Shown: positions 44,731 through 57,757 of the stretch, piece by piece
How the letters are laid out: every line of letters starts with the position of its first letter
Numbering within the stretch: position 1 is the stretch's first letter
Source of the DNA: Piliocolobus tephrosceles
Taxonomy: Eukaryota > Chordata > Mammalia > Primates > Cercopithecidae
Direction: 5' to 3'
Assembly (NCBI RefSeq): GCF_002776525.5
Contig: NC_045436.1
Coordinates: forward strand, 55,220,254-55,284,253
DNA: 64,000 nt
Position numbers and translations under genes: made by a program
The notes under the pieces: model-generated
The model's database searches: none
What the model was told of the DNA's origin: nothing
What the model saw: only the letters and a program-made list of their open reading frames with translations

Positions 44731-47192
44731 CTTTTTATTATTATTGTACTTTAAGTTCTAGGGTACACATGAACAACATGCAGGTTTGTTACATATGTAT
44801 ACATGTGCCATGTTGGTGTGCTGTACCTGTTAATTAGTCATTTACATCAGGTATATCTCCTAATGCTATCCCTCCTACTTCCCCCGACCCCACGACAGGC
44901 CCCAGTGTGTGATGTTCCCCACCCTGTGTCCAAGTGTTCTCATTGTTCAATTCCCACCTATAAGAACAGGCAGTGTTTGGTTTTCTGTCCTTGTGATAGT
45001 TTGCTCAGAATGATGGTTTCCAGCTTCATCCATGTCCCTACAAAGGACATGAACTCATCCTTTTTTATGGTGTATTTGTGTCACAGTTTCTTAATCCAGT
45101 CTATCATTGATGAACATTTGGGTTGATTACAAGTCTTTGCTATTGTAAATAGTGCCATAATAAACATATGTGTGCATGTGTCTTTATAGCAGCATTATTT
45201 ATAATCCTTTGGGTATATGTCCAGTAATGGGATGGCTGGGTCAAATGATATTTCTAGCTCTAGATCCTTGAGGAGTTGCCACACTGTTTCCCACAATGGT
45301 TGAGCTAGTCTACAGTCCCACCAACAGTATAAAAGCATTCCTATTTCTCCACATCCTCTCCAGCATCTGTTGTTTCCTGACTTTTTAATGATCGTCATTC
45401 TAACTGGTGTGAGGTGGTATCTCATTGTGGTTTTGATTTGCATTTTTCTGATGGCCAGTGATGATGAACATTTTTTCCTGTGTCTGTTGGCCGCATAAAT
45501 GTCTTCTTTTGAGAAGTGTCTGTTCATATCCTTTGGCCACTTTTTGATGGGGTTGTTTGATTTTTTCTTCTAAATTTGTTTAAGTTCTTTGTAGATTCTG
45601 GACATTGGCCCTTTGTCAGATGGGTAGATTGCAAAAATTTTCTCCCAATCTGTAGGTTGCCTGTTCACTCTGAGGGTAGTTTCTTTTGCTGCGCAGAAGT
45701 TCTTTAGTTTAATTAGATCCCATTTGTCAATTTTGGCTTTTGTTGCCATTGCTTTTGGTGTTTTATTCATGAAGTGTTTGCCCATGCCTATGTGCTGAAT
45801 GGTATTGCCTAAGTTTTCTTCTAGGGTTCTTATGGTTTTATGTCTAACATTTAAGTTTTTAATCCATCTTGAATTAATTTTTATATAAGGTGCAAGGAAG
45901 GGATCCAGTTTCAGCTTTCTACGTATGGCTAGTCAGCTTTGTCAGCACCATTTATTAAATAGAGAATCCTTTCCCCATTTCTTGTTTTTGTCAGGTTTGT
46001 CAAAGATCAGATAGTTGTAGATGTGTGATATTATTTCTGGGGGCTCTATTCTGTTCCATTGGTCTATATCTCTGTTTTGGTACCAGTATTAAACTGTTTT
46101 GGTTACTGTAGCCTTGTGATATAGTTTGAAGTCAGGTAGCATGATGCCTCCAGCTTTGTTCTTTTGGCTTAGGATTGTCTTGGCAATGCAGGCTCTTTTT
46201 GGTTCCATATGTACTTTAAAGTAGTTGTTTTTCCCCCAATTCTGTGAAGAAAGTAATTGGTAGCTTGATGGGGATGGCATTGGATATATAAATTACCTTG
46301 GGCAGTATGGCCATTTTCACAACATTGATTCTTCCTATCCATAGCATGGAATGTTTTTCCATTTGTTTGTGTCCTCTTTTATTTTGTTGATTAGTGGTTT
46401 GTAGTTCTCCTTGAAGAGGTCCTTCACATCCCTTGCAAGTTGAATTCCTAGGTATTTTATTCTCTTTTAAGCAATTGTAAATGGGAGTTCACTCATGATT
46501 TGGCTCTCTGTTTGTCTGTTATTTGTGTATTGGAATGCTTGTGATTTTTGCACATTGATTTTGTATCCTGAGACTTTGCTGAGGTTGCTTATCAGCTTAA
46601 GGAGATTTTCGGCTGAGATGATGGGGTTTTCTAAATATACAATCATGTCATCTGCAAACAGGGACAATTTGACTTCCTCTTTTCCTAATTGAATACATTT
46701 TATTTCTTTATCTTGAGTGATTTCCCTGACAAGAACTTCCAACACTATGTTGAATAGGAGTAGTGAGAAAGGGCATCCCTGTCTTGTGCCAGTTTTCAAA
46801 GGGAATGCTTCCAGTTTTTGTCCATTGAGTATGATATTGGCTGTGGGTTTGTCATAAGTAGCTCTTATTAGTTTGAGATACATCCCATCAATACCTAGTT
46901 TATTGAGAGTTTTTAGCATGAAGGACTGTTGAATTTTGTCAAAGGCCTTTTCTGCATCTATTGAGATAATCATGTGGTTTTTGTCTTTGGTTCTGTTTAT
47001 ATGATGGATTACGTTTATTGATTTGCGTATGTTGAGCCAGCATTGTATCCCAGGGTTGGAGCCAACTTGATCGTGGTGGATAAGCTTTTTGATGTGCTAC
47101 TGGATTTGGTTTGCCAGTGTTTTATTGAGGATTTTTGCATCGATGTTCATCAGGGATATTGGTCTAAAATTCTCTTTTTTTTTGTTGTGGAG
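44731..47192 (-). mobile_element. Younger primate L1, antisense, inserted in the L1MA-like element
   Basis: A 2.46-kb antisense L1 3' end, 5'-truncated within ORF2. Identical 16-bp target duplications AGTGACAATGACTTTT occur at 44715-44730 and 47193-47208. Sequence runs from the 3'UTR (tactttaagttctagggtacacatg) through the ORF2 C-terminus to the RT domain. The longest minus frame (46467-46973, 168 codons) carries the RT catalytic FADD motif. Too broken to be active. Confidence 0.95.
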
Positions 47193-47208
47193 AGTGACAA
47201 TGACTTTT

Positions 47209-48030
47209 TAGATATAACACCAAAGACACAATTCATGCAAAGTAATAGATAAGGTGGAATGCATTGAAAAATTCTGCTTGACAAAATATATTGTCAAGAG
47301 AATGAGAAGACAAGTTACACAATGAGAAAGACACCCGATAAAGGATTATTATCCAGAATATAGAAATAACTATTAAAACTCAAAAATAAGCAAATGAATT
47401 ACCTGATTTAAAAAATAGGCAGAAGACATCTCATTAAAGGAGATATACAGATAATGACTAAGCGTATGAACAGATGTCAGTAGAGACTCACGAATAAAAA
47501 TAACAATGCAGTATCTTTACAAACTTATTAGAATAGCCAAAATCCAAAACACTGAGAACATCAAATTCCAAAAAGGATGTACAACAACAGGAACTCTCAT
47601 TCCTTACTTGTGAGAATGCAAAATGATACAGCCATTTTGTTAGAGAGTTTTGTAGTTTATCCCATAACTAAACATATTTCTACCATACTATTCAGAAATC
47701 ACACTCCTTGGTATCTACACGAAAGAGTGAAAAGTTACGTCCACACCAAGTTGTCCTTCAGTAGGTGAATGGAAAAATACACTGTGATACATGCACACAA
47801 TGAAATATTCATCACTAAAACAAAATGACCTTTCAAGTCATGAAAAGATATGGAGGAATCTTAAATGAATATTATGAAGTGAAAGAAGCCAATCTTAAAT
47901 GGCTATGCACAGTATAATTTCAACTATATGACATTCTGACTATATGACATACTGGAAAAGGTAAAAGTGTGGAGATAATAAAATCCGTGGTTGCCAGTAG
48001 TGGGGAGGAAGCCCAGTCTGTTGCTTGTCT
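47209..48030 (+). mobile_element. Near-complete L1MA-like element, sense, 3' portion
   Basis: Resumes the interrupted L1 with ORF2 C-terminal sequence (gacacccgataaaggattattatccag … gaacagatgtcagtagagactcacg) and ends in the 3' region (ggttgccagtagtggggagg). Confidence 0.85.
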
Positions 48031-48059
48031 TTCTATAATCTCTAAAATCATATTTTACA

Positions 48060-48750
48060 TTTAGATATATAATCCAATTTGAATTGATTTTTGTTATGAT
48101 GAGATATCAGAGTGGTGTATCTTACTTTTTCTATTTAGACATTCAGCAGAATGAGTAGTATTTATTGAAAAGTTTAGCCTTTTCCTGCAGTATCCTGAAA
48201 TGATATATTGCCATAAATCAGATGCCCCTATTTGTTCTATGTTTGGGTTGGTCTCTGGTTTCTGTTCCATTAGTCTGGTTGTCTATCCTCTGCCAGTGTC
48301 ATATAATATTTATTACTTGATAAGATGTCTTCATTTCAGGTAGTGGGAATCTTTCATCTTTTTCTTTTTACTTAAGATTGTCTTGATTATTCTTGGCTCT
48401 ATGAATATCCATAGATATGACGAAATCAACTTGTTAAGTTCTACAATCGCACACAATCAACCTGTGAAGTTCTGTACACATACACACACGCGTGCGCGCA
48501 CACAATCTTGTAGGGATTTTATTGCAATCATGGCTTTTTTGATACATTTAAGGAGAACTAAAATCCTTAACATATAGCCTTCTAATCAATGAAAATAAAT
48601 ATTGATTTATTGGTCTTCTTTACTTCTTTTTCAACAATATTGTGTAAATTTTGTGTAGAATTATTGCATATCTTTATTCGTTTTAATCTTAGATGTATGG
48701 TATTTCTAAGTTTCTATAAAACAGTTAATACTAATTCCTGTTTTTAACAA
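48060..48750 (-). mobile_element. L1M ORF2 fragment, antisense
   Basis: Antisense ORF2: ttgaattgatttttgttatg … tgttccattagtctggttgtctatcctctgccagtgtc … aagattgtcttgattattcttgg. It contains a local expansion at 48427-48506 with a CA/CG alternating tract. Confidence 0.75.
48482..48504. repeat. Alternating purine-pyrimidine CA/CG tract
   Basis: ACACACACGCGTGCGCGCAC is a strictly alternating purine-pyrimidine stretch, CpG-rich in an AT-rich setting and capable in principle of Z-DNA formation. It sits between two imperfect copies of the caacYtgtRaagttctac-type L1M sequence. Confidence 0.8.
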
Positions 48751-51700
48751 ATATATGGAAACACATTTACTTCTAACTTTTATTTTAAGTGTCGGTATAC
48801 ATTTGCAGGTAAATTCCAGGTGTGCATGTGTAGGTACATATATAGGTAAATTTCGTGTCTCAGGGGTTTGTTGTTCAGATTATTTTGTCACCCAGGTAAT
48901 AAGCATGGTACTTTATTGGTAGTTTTTTTTTTTACCCTCTTCCTCCTCCCACCCTCCACCTTCAAGTAGGCCCCACTTATAAGTGAGAACATACAGTATC
49001 TGGTTTTCTGTTTATGCTTTACTTCACTTAGGATAATGGCCTCTAGCTCTATCTATGTTGCAACAGAGGGCATGATCTCATTCTTTTTGATGGCAGCATA
49101 GTATTCCACTGTGTATATGCACCATATTTTCTTTTATCCACTCTACCATTGATGAGTATTTAGGTAGATTCCATGTCTTTGCTATCATGAATAGTGCTGC
49201 AATGAACATTTGCATGCTGTTATCTTTGTGTTAGAATAATTTATATTCATTTGGGTATATACCCAATGATGGGATTGGTGGATTGAATGGTAATTCTGTT
49301 TTAGGTTCTTTGAGAAATACTCACACTGCTTTCCACATAGCTGAACTAATTTGCATTCCCGCAAGCAGTATATAAGTGTTCCCTTTTCTCCACAGTCTCA
49401 TAAGCATCTGTTATTTTGTGACTTTTTAATAATCCTCATTCTCACTGGTATAAGATGCTTTCACATTGTGGTTTTGATTTGAATTTCCCTAAAGATTACT
49501 GACGTTGAGCATTTTCCTGTATGCTTGTTAGCCATGTATATGTCTTTTTTTCAACAGTGTTTCTTTATGTCCTTTGCCCATTTTTTAATGGTGTTGTTTA
49601 GTTTTTGCTTGTAAATATGTTTACATTACTTATAGATTCTGGATATTAGACCTCTGTTGGATTCGTAGTTTGAGAATATTTTCTCCTGTCCTGTAGCTTG
49701 TCTTGTCTGTTGTTCTGTTGATAGTTTCTTTTCCTGTGAAAAATCTCTTTAGTTTAATTATGTCCCATTTTTCAATTTTTGTTTTTGTTGCAATTGCTTT
49801 TGGTGTGTTTGCAATGAAATTTTTGCTAGGTCCTATATCCAGAATGATACTTCCTAGGTTATCTTCTAGGGATTTTATTGTTTTGGGCTTTACATGTAAG
49901 TCCGTAATCCATCTTGAGTTGATTTTTGTACATGATATAAAGAAAGGGTCCAGTTTCAGTCTTCTGCATATGACTAGCCAGTTATCCCAGCACAATTTAT
50001 GTAACAGGGAGTCCTTTCCCCTTTGTTTATTTTTGTTGATTTTGTTGAAGATCAGACAGTTGTAGGTGTGTGGTATTATTTCTGGGCTCTCTATTATGTT
50101 CCACTGGTCTATGTGTCTGTTTTTGTACCAGTATCATGCTGTTTTGGTTACTATAGTGTTGTAGTATAGTTTGAAGTTGAACAATGTGATGCTTTCAGCT
50201 TTTTTCTTTTTACTTAGGCTTTTCATTAGGCTCTTTTATAGTTTAATATGATTTTTTAGATTTCTTTTTTTTTTTTTTTTAGTTCTATGAAGAATGTCTT
50301 TGGTAGTTTGATATGTATAGCACTGAATATGTAAATTGCTTTGGGAGTTTTTTAATTTTTGTTTTTTTTTTTTTAGTTCTATGAAGAATGTCTATGGTAG
50401 TTTGGTATGTATAGCATTGAATATATAAATTGCTTTGGACATTTTGATAATATTGATTCTTCCTATCTATTAGCATAGAATGTTCTTCCATTTGTTTTTG
50501 TTATCTCTGTTTTATTTGAGTAGTATCTTGTAATTCTCATTTTACAGATATTTTACCTTGCTGGTTAGCTGTATTCCAAGATATTTTATTTTATTTTTTT
50601 TGTGTGTGTACCAATTGTGAATGGGATTGTGTTCCTGATTTGGCTCTCAGCTTGGATGTTTCTGTTGTGTATGAATGCTACTGATTTTTATATATTGATT
50701 TTGTATCCGGAAACTTTGCTGAAGTAGTTTATCATATCTAGGAGCTTTGGGGCAGAGACTATGGTGTTTTCTAGGTATAGAAACATATTGTATGAATTAC
50801 AGGGATAGTTTGTCTTTTTCTCTTCCTATTTGGATGCCTTTTATTTCTTAGTCTTTCCTGATTGCTTTGGCTAAGATATCCGGCACTATGTCAAGTAGGA
50901 GTGGTAAGAAAGGGCAACCTTGTTTTGTTCCAGTTTTAAAAGGGAATGCGTCCAGCTTTTGCCATTCAGTATGATGTCAGCAATGGGTTTATCATAGATG
51001 GCTCTTACTATTTTGAAGTATGTCCCTTTAATGACTAGTCTGTTGAGGGTATTTAACATAAAGGGATACTAAATTTTATTGAAAGCCTTTTCTACATCTG
51101 TTGAGATGGTTATGTGGTTTTTGCTTTTAGTTCTGTTTCTGTGATGAAGTACATTTATTGATTTGCATATGTTGAACCAACTTTGCATCACTGGTATAAA
51201 ACATAACTGATCCTTGTGGATTAGCTTTCTGGATTGCTGCTAAATTTGGTTTGCTTGTGTTTTATTGAGGATTTTTGCACCTGTGTTCGTCAAGAATATT
51301 GAATTTCTGTCATTTTGCTATGTCTCTGCCAAGTTTTGGTATCAGAATGATGCTGACCTCATAGAATGAGTTAGGGAGGATTCTCACCTCCTCGATTTTT
51401 TGGAATAGTTTCAGTAGGAATGTTACCACCTCTCCTTTATTTATCTGGTAGAATTGGGGTATGCATTATTCTGGCCCTGAACTTTTTCTGCTTGGTAGGC
51501 ATTTGATTACTGATCCTTTTCTGGAACTTATTATCGATCTGTTCAGGGATTCAGTATCTTACTGGTTCAAACTTGGGAGGCTGTATGTTTCCAGGAATTT
51601 ATCCATTTTTTCTAAATTTTCTAGCTTGTGTGCATAGACGTTTTTATAATAATCTCTGAGGGTTTTTGTATTTCTGTGGAGTCAGCAGTAACATCCTCTT

Positions 51701-53999
51701 TTTCATTTCTATTTGTATTTATTTGGATCATCTCTCTTTCTCTCGTTTATTAGTCTGGCTAGTGGTCTATCATTTCTTTTTTTTTCTTCAAAGAATCAGC
51801 TCCTAGATTCACTGATCTCTTGTATGATTTTTTGCATCTCAGTTTCCTCTGGTCGGCTCTGACTTTGGTTATTTCTTGTCTTCTGCTAATGTTGGGGTTG
51901 GTTTGGTCTTGTTTCTCTAATTGTGATATTAGGTTGTAAATTTGAGATCTTTCTAACTTTTTAATGTTGGAGTTTAGTGCTATGAACTTCCCTTTTAAAA
52001 CTGCTTTGGCTTTGTACTAGAGATTCTGGTGTGTTATACCTTTTTTTTCTGATTAGTTTCAAATAATTCTTTGAATTCTGCCTTAATTTCATTATTTACC
52101 CAAAAGTCATTCAAAAGTCAGGTTTTTAAGTTTCCATATTACTGTATTGAGTGATTTTCTCAGCACTGATTTCTATTTTATTGCACTGTGGTACAAATCC
52201 TGGTTGGTATGATTTTGTTTCTTATGAATTTGCTGAGGATTGTTTTATGCCCAATTTTGTGGACAATTTTAGAGTATGTGCCATGTGGCAATGAGAAGAG
52301 TGTATATTCTGTTTTTGGATGAAGAGTCCTGTTGATGTCTATTAGAATCATTTTGTCCAATGTGGAGTTGAGGTCACAAATACCTTTGTTAGTTTTTTGG
52401 CTTGATGATCTGTCTAATACTGTCAATAATGTGTTAACGTATCCCAGTTATTGTGTGGTTATCTAAGTCTCTTAATATGTCTTCATAACTTGCGTTATGA
52501 ATCTGGGCACTCCTGTGTTAAGTGTGTATATGTGCAGGATAGTTAGGTCCTCTTGTTGAAGGCCTTTACCATTAGGTAATGCATTTTTTTTTTTTTTGTC
52601 TTTTTTGATTTTTGTTGATTTAAAGTGTCTTTAAACCAATTAGAATAGCAGCCCCTGCCTCTGTATGTTCTGCATTCACTTGCTAGATTTCTTTTCTATC
52701 CCTTTACTTTGAGCCTATAGGTGTCATTGCATGTGAGATGGTGCTGCTGGAGGCAGCATGCTGTTCAGTTTTCCATTTTTATCCAACTTGCCACTCTTTG
52801 CCTTTCAGTTGTGGCATTTAGCTCATTTACATTCAAGGTTACCGTTGATATGTGTGAATTTGATTCTGTCATCATGTTGTTAGCTGGTTATTATGCAGAC
52901 TTCTTTGTGTGGCTGTTTTATAGTGTCACTGGTCTATGTACTTGGTGTGTTTTTGTTGTGGGCAGTAATGTTCTTTCTTTCTCATATTTAGCACTCCCTT
53001 CAGGACCTCTTGTAAGGCAGATCTGCTGGCAATGAATTCCCTTAGTATTTACTTATCTGAAAAGGATCTTATTTCTCCTTTACTTGGCTGCATATGAAAT
53101 TCTTAGTTGAAAATGTTTTTCTTTAAGAATGCTGAATATTGGCCCCCAATTTTATCTGGCTCATAGAGTTTCTTTTGACAGGTCTGCTGTTTGTCTGATG
53201 GGATTTCCTTTGTAGGTGACCTGCCCCTTCTTTCTAGTGGTCTTTAACATTTTTTCTTTCATTTTGACCTCTGAAAATCTAATGATTATGTGACTTGAGG
53301 ATCGTCTTCTTATTTAGTATTTTCAGAGATTCTCTGTATTTCCTCATCATTTGAATGTTGGCCTCTCTAGTGAGGCTGGGAAATTTTTCATGGACAGTAT
53401 CCTGAAATACGTGTTTTAAGTTGCTTAGCTCTGTTCCTCTCTCTCAGGGATGCCAGTGAGTCATAAATTTGGTGTTTTTACATAATCCCATTTTTTCTCA
53501 GATGTTTTATTCAGTCTTTATTGTTTTTTTCTTCATTTTTGTCTTCTTAAGTTATTTTAGAGGATAAGTTTTCAAACTCTGAAATTATTTTCTCAACCCA
53601 ATTGATACTGCTCTTAATACTTGCAGTTGCTTTATAAATTTTTTCTAGTGTATTTTTCAGCTCTTTCAGAACTGTTTGGTGTTTTCTTGTAATGGCCATT
53701 TGATTTTTCAACCCCTCTATTATTTTACTGTAATTCTTAGATTTCTTGGTTTGGGTTTCAACTATCTCCTGTATGTTGACGATTTTCATTCCTATTCTTA
53801 TTCTGAATTCTGTTTCTGACATTTTAGCCATTTCAGCTAGGTTAAGAACCATTGCTGGTGAACGGGTGCAATCATTTGGAGGTAAGAAAACACTCTGGCT
53901 TTTTGAGTTGCCAGAGTTTTTGTGCTGTGTTTTGTCTCATTTTCATGGGCTGATGTTTGTTCAGTGTTGAAGTTACTGTCCTTGGGGGGATTTTTTAAT

Positions 54000-54046
54000 T
54001 TTTTTATTTATTTTATTATTTTATTTTATTTTATTTTATTTTTGCT
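54000..54046. repeat. (TTTTA)n simple repeat
   Basis: Repeated TTTTA/TTTATT units between the ORF1 region and the 5'UTR of the antisense L1. Confidence 0.85.
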
Positions 54047-54336
54047 TTTTTCTTCTTGAATTCCCTTGGGGAGTTAATTATGGTATATGGTGGGTTTGGT
54101 TTACTCGCTTCAATTCTAGTTCACTCCTGGTCTTGGAGGAACCTCCTCCAATAACTCTTCATGCCCACATTTCTTATGTAGGGTGTTCTGCTTCATGAGT
54201 TCTTGCAGGCAGGGGCCTGAGTTAACAAACAAGCCATATCCTTGGGAGGTTAGCCCTAATATGCTGTACGTATGCTTTCTGGGGAAATACAAGGTTGTGC
54301 CTGCCCTCAGACTTGAGGCAGAAGTAGGACCACTGG

Positions 54337-55330
54337 GCTAGAAGCTCTAGCAGGCATGACTTTCCTGGCTACCAGAAATAGGGATGGGTGAGGATGCCTG
54401 CCCTGCTGTCTAGGACTTTCCTGAGGCAACAGGAAACTGTGCCTTCTAGCTGAGTTTACACAGAATCAGGTTGCTAGGCTGGAAGCTCTAGCAAGTGTTG
54501 CCTGCTTGGCTATTAATAGTGGGGGAGGGTGGGGTCGTGAGCCCTGCAGTCTGGGTGTTTCCTGGGACAACAGGAAGCTGCATTCATCAGCTGAGTTCCT
54601 GCAGAATCAGGATCACCACGCTAGAGGCTGTAGCAGGCCTTACCTACCTGGTTACCAGTGGTAGGGCCAGGTGGTGTCATGTGCTCTGACATCTGGATGT
54701 ATCCTAGGGAACAATATGAAGCTGTGCTTACCAGATGAGTTCACATAGAAGTGGGACTGCTGGGCTAGAAGCTCTAGCAAGCATTACCTGCCTGGTTACC
54801 AGTAGTGAGGGCCGGTGAGATCACCAACTCTGTCGTCTGGGTGTTTCCTGAGACAACAGAAAGATGTGCCCTCCAAATGAGTTCACACAGAAGTGCGACT
54901 GCTGGGTTGGGTGTGGTGGCTCATGCCCATAATCCTAGCACTTTGGGAGGCTGAGGCGGGTGGATCACAAGTTCAAGAGATCAAGACCATCCTGGCCAAC
55001 GTGGTGAAACCCCGTCTCTACTAAAAATACGAAAATTAGTTGGGCATGGTGGTGCGCGCCTGTAGTCTCAGCTACTCGGGAGTTTGAAGCAGGAGAATTG
55101 CTTGTACATGGGAGGTGGAGACTACAGTGAGCTGAGATCCTGCCACTGCACTCCAGCAGCCTGGTGACAGGGCGAGACTCCATCTAAAAAAACAAAAAAA
55201 AATGGGATGGCTGGGATAGAACTCTGGCAGGGGTTGTCCATGTGGTTACCAGTGGTGGGGGTGTGGCAGCAGTGAGCAGGCAAGTTTGGGCCTAAACAGG
55301 ACCACTGGGCTGGAAGCTGCCACCGAGCCC
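54337..55330 (-). repeat. Tandem array of about 142-bp units in the L1 5'UTR
   Basis: The anchor gctagaagctctag (with variants) recurs at 54337, 54478, 54620 and 54764, spacings of 141, 142 and 144 bp. A further unit follows at about 54906, broken by an Alu and resuming at 55209, and a shorter partial unit lies near 55309. Each unit also repeats cctggttaccagtagtg, gtctgggtgtttcctg and gagttcacacagaa. Units have diverged by roughly 15-25% by eye. Confidence 0.85.
54906..55201 (+). mobile_element. AluS-like element inside the L1 5'UTR array
   Basis: A full Alu dimer (ggttgggtgtggtggctcatg … cactccagcagcctggtgacag) with an A-rich tail interrupted by C. It splits one tandem unit of the L1 5'UTR. 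Confidence 0.9.
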
Positions 55331-55870
55331 TATCTGGAAAGGGGGGGTGCAACAATCTCACTGCTCTAAGTCATGACAACTAGTGCCTCTGTTGAGATAG
55401 TGGCACCAGTATAGGTCTGCTGCAGGGCTCAAGGCTTGTAAAGTTCTCCTTGGACTTGTGCATTGCCCCTGCAAAACATCCAGGTGGCTCTCTGCCTCAG
55501 TTTAGAAGTGCAGTGGGGGTATGGAGGTGCCAGGGAGATTCTCTTTTTCCCAGTCTTACACAGGTCCCTGTGGAGAGCATGAATCAGCCTGCGCGCCCTC
55601 ACTCACTTACCCTTTCCCATGTCGGGGAGGTTATCCTGGCTTCGAGTTGAGCCCAGACATGCTGGCACCCAGCTTTGCTCCTCTCTGTTCTGTGTGCCCC
55701 TATTGCCTTGATGGATCGTGACATGGTTTTTCAGATGATCGGCCTGTTGCGCTAGTGTTCACTAGCCTTTTTGTTTCCTCTACATGAGAGAGGCACACAT
55801 GAGCTGCTTCTAGTTTGCCACTTTGGCCTCACCCTAAATCTGATTATTTTTAAGTGTTCCTACATTACTT

Positions 55871-56006
55871 ATTATTATTGTTATTATCGTTGTTATTATT
55901 TGAAGAGGCAGGGTCTCACTGTGTTGCCGAGGCGGGTCTCGAACTCCTGTGCTCAAGCAATCCTCTCAAAGGGCTGGGATTATGGGGATGAGCCACCACA
56001 CCTGGC
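55871..56006 (-). mobile_element. Alu-monomer-like fragment (FLAM/FRAM type), antisense
   Basis: Antisense single-arm sequence gaggcagggtctcactgtgttgccgaggc … ctcgaactcctgtgctcaagc … gctgggattatggggatgagccaccacacctggc, preceded by (TTATTR)n as its tail. There is no second arm. Confidence 0.75.
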
Positions 56007-56634
56007 ACTACATCTACTTATAACACAACAACCAATTATCCAACATCTTTATATTTTGAGCAGATAGACATAATTTATTTCTATAAATGATATAAATCTT
56101 AATATAGCTTATAATCATTTATATATTAATATAACTTGAGTTTTCTATTAATTATATCATGAATAAAAAGTTAATACATTCACAGTTTCTTATATGCTAA
56201 CATTTAACAAGTAACATATTTAAGAGAATAATTAATTTTAGTGTTAAAAAATAGTTTATTCACGATGTTATTTTCTTTCTGATTTACCCCTTCAAACTGT
56301 GACCATGAGATTAGCTGAAGATTCTAAGTCACCATTCATTATGTATGCTTTCTTTCCAAAATAGTGGTAGAAATTTATCCTTAGCTTAAACATCTTTGTA
56401 AAAGCTTTATATTCTTTTTAGGAATCTGAATTTACTTGAAAAGAGTCTGCAGTTAAGACAAGACTGTTTTACATATGCAGTTTTCCATTTGATTCTTTTT
56501 CTTCTATTTGTTTTATGCTATTGCACGTATTTTCAATTGCCTATCAGTCTGTAGCCTAGGATTAGCCTCATCTTTTTCAAAATCGTTTAAGGAAATCCAT
56601 TTTATTAATTGCTTCTTTTAAAACCATCAGATCA
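56007..56634. other. Unassigned AT-rich intergenic DNA
   Basis: No gene or family recognised. Confidence 0.5.
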
Positions 56635-56915
56635 GACCAGGAACAGTGGTCATGCCTGTAATCCCAGCACTTTCAGAAGCCAAGGCAGGTGAATCACATG
56701 AAGCCAGGAATTCAAGAGAAGCCTAGGCAACATGGCAAAACCCTGTCTCCACTAAAAATACAAAAATTAGCCAGACATGGTGGTGCATGCCTGTAATCCC
56801 AGCTACTCGGGAGTCTGAAGCAGGAGAATCGCTTGAACCCAGGAGGCAGAGGTTTCAGTGAGCCAAGATTGTGCCACTGCAATCCAGCCTGGCGACAGAG
56901 CAAGAATCTATCTCC

Positions 56916-56950
<35 letters not shown>
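56635..56950 (+). mobile_element. AluS-like element with (ATCA)n tail
   Basis: An Alu dimer (accaggaacagtggtcatgcc … gccactgcaatccagcctggcgacagag). The tail has become (ATCA)9 or so at about 56917-56950. The sequence tcagatca on both sides (56626, 56993) may be the target duplication. Confidence 0.88.
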
Positions 56951-56953
<3 letters not shown>

Positions 56954-57757
56954 TTAAAAAAACAAATTCAATTAAATTAAAAAAATAAAAGGTCAGATCA
57001 TTTGGGTGACATCATCAAAACACAAACCAAAACAATAACAGCTTAAATCTACAGATGCTGACATAGCACACATGTAATTCACATTTTAATTATTTATTCT
57101 TGTTTCTGTAGACACTTCACAACTCTTCAAACAAATTTGATTTCATGCTTTTTAGATTTCATACCTTTTAGATCTGTTAAGATACTCAAAGCTGTTTTTT
57201 ATGAGTACTTATATTTTGTCCTTAAAAGGACATGGGTATGCATGGAATTATAAAAACTATCACTGTCATGTTTACTATGTTCTGAAGATCTGATCTTACC
57301 TCTTATTCCCTCAACTCTGTTCTGAATGAAAGTATAGGCAGTTCCATATGTATGTGATGTCACCAAGCATCAAACACATGGCCATAAAATAATAAATAGG
57401 ATAGCATTCTTACAATGAAACCATACTTAAAGGACAGACGTAGGAAACATGAAAAATGTACCCTACTATTTCAAAATCAGCTAAAGATTTAGAGAAAATC
57501 AGATAAATTATAAAAACAACATCAATCAAATTTAGAAAAATCTGGAAATAAAATTAGACAAGGTGATATAAAAAATTTCTGATCATCTTAGAAATAAATG
57601 AACTCTAAAAGAAAAATATATATGGAAATGAAGTTTAAACAAAAAGGAAAACAATAATGAATCCTTATGTAGATAATGCCAAAAGGGAAAAACTGCAGAC
57701 ACATATAAACATATATACACACATGCATGTACACAAATACAAACATAAATACATATA
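56951..57757. other. Unassigned AT-rich intergenic DNA
   Basis: No gene recognised. A CA/TA-rich patch at 57700-57757 precedes the DNA transposon. Confidence 0.5.

Larger units (their letters stand above)
48770..55835 (-). mobile_element. Near full-length primate L1 (L1PB-like), antisense
   Basis: Runs from the antisense 3' end near 48770 through ORF2 (to about 53000), ORF1 (53547-53852 minus frame, coiled-coil N-terminal region with MSETEFRIRI) and a long 5'UTR to an L1 5' end near 55835. There the complement reads ggccaaagtggcaaactagaagcagctc, close to the canonical L1 start. About 7 kb including one Alu. Many stops. The 5'UTR contains a tandem array (see 54337-55330). Target duplications were not identified. 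Confidence 0.88.

Noticed and set aside
46467..46973. 168-codon minus-strand open frame with RT motif
   Set aside because: Real L1 ORF2 sequence but only a fragment of a truncated element, so it is annotated within the L1 and not as a host gene.
54337..55330. CRISPR-like regular spacing
   Set aside because: The repeats are contiguous ~142-bp homologous units without unique spacers, in an L1 5'UTR of a primate genome.
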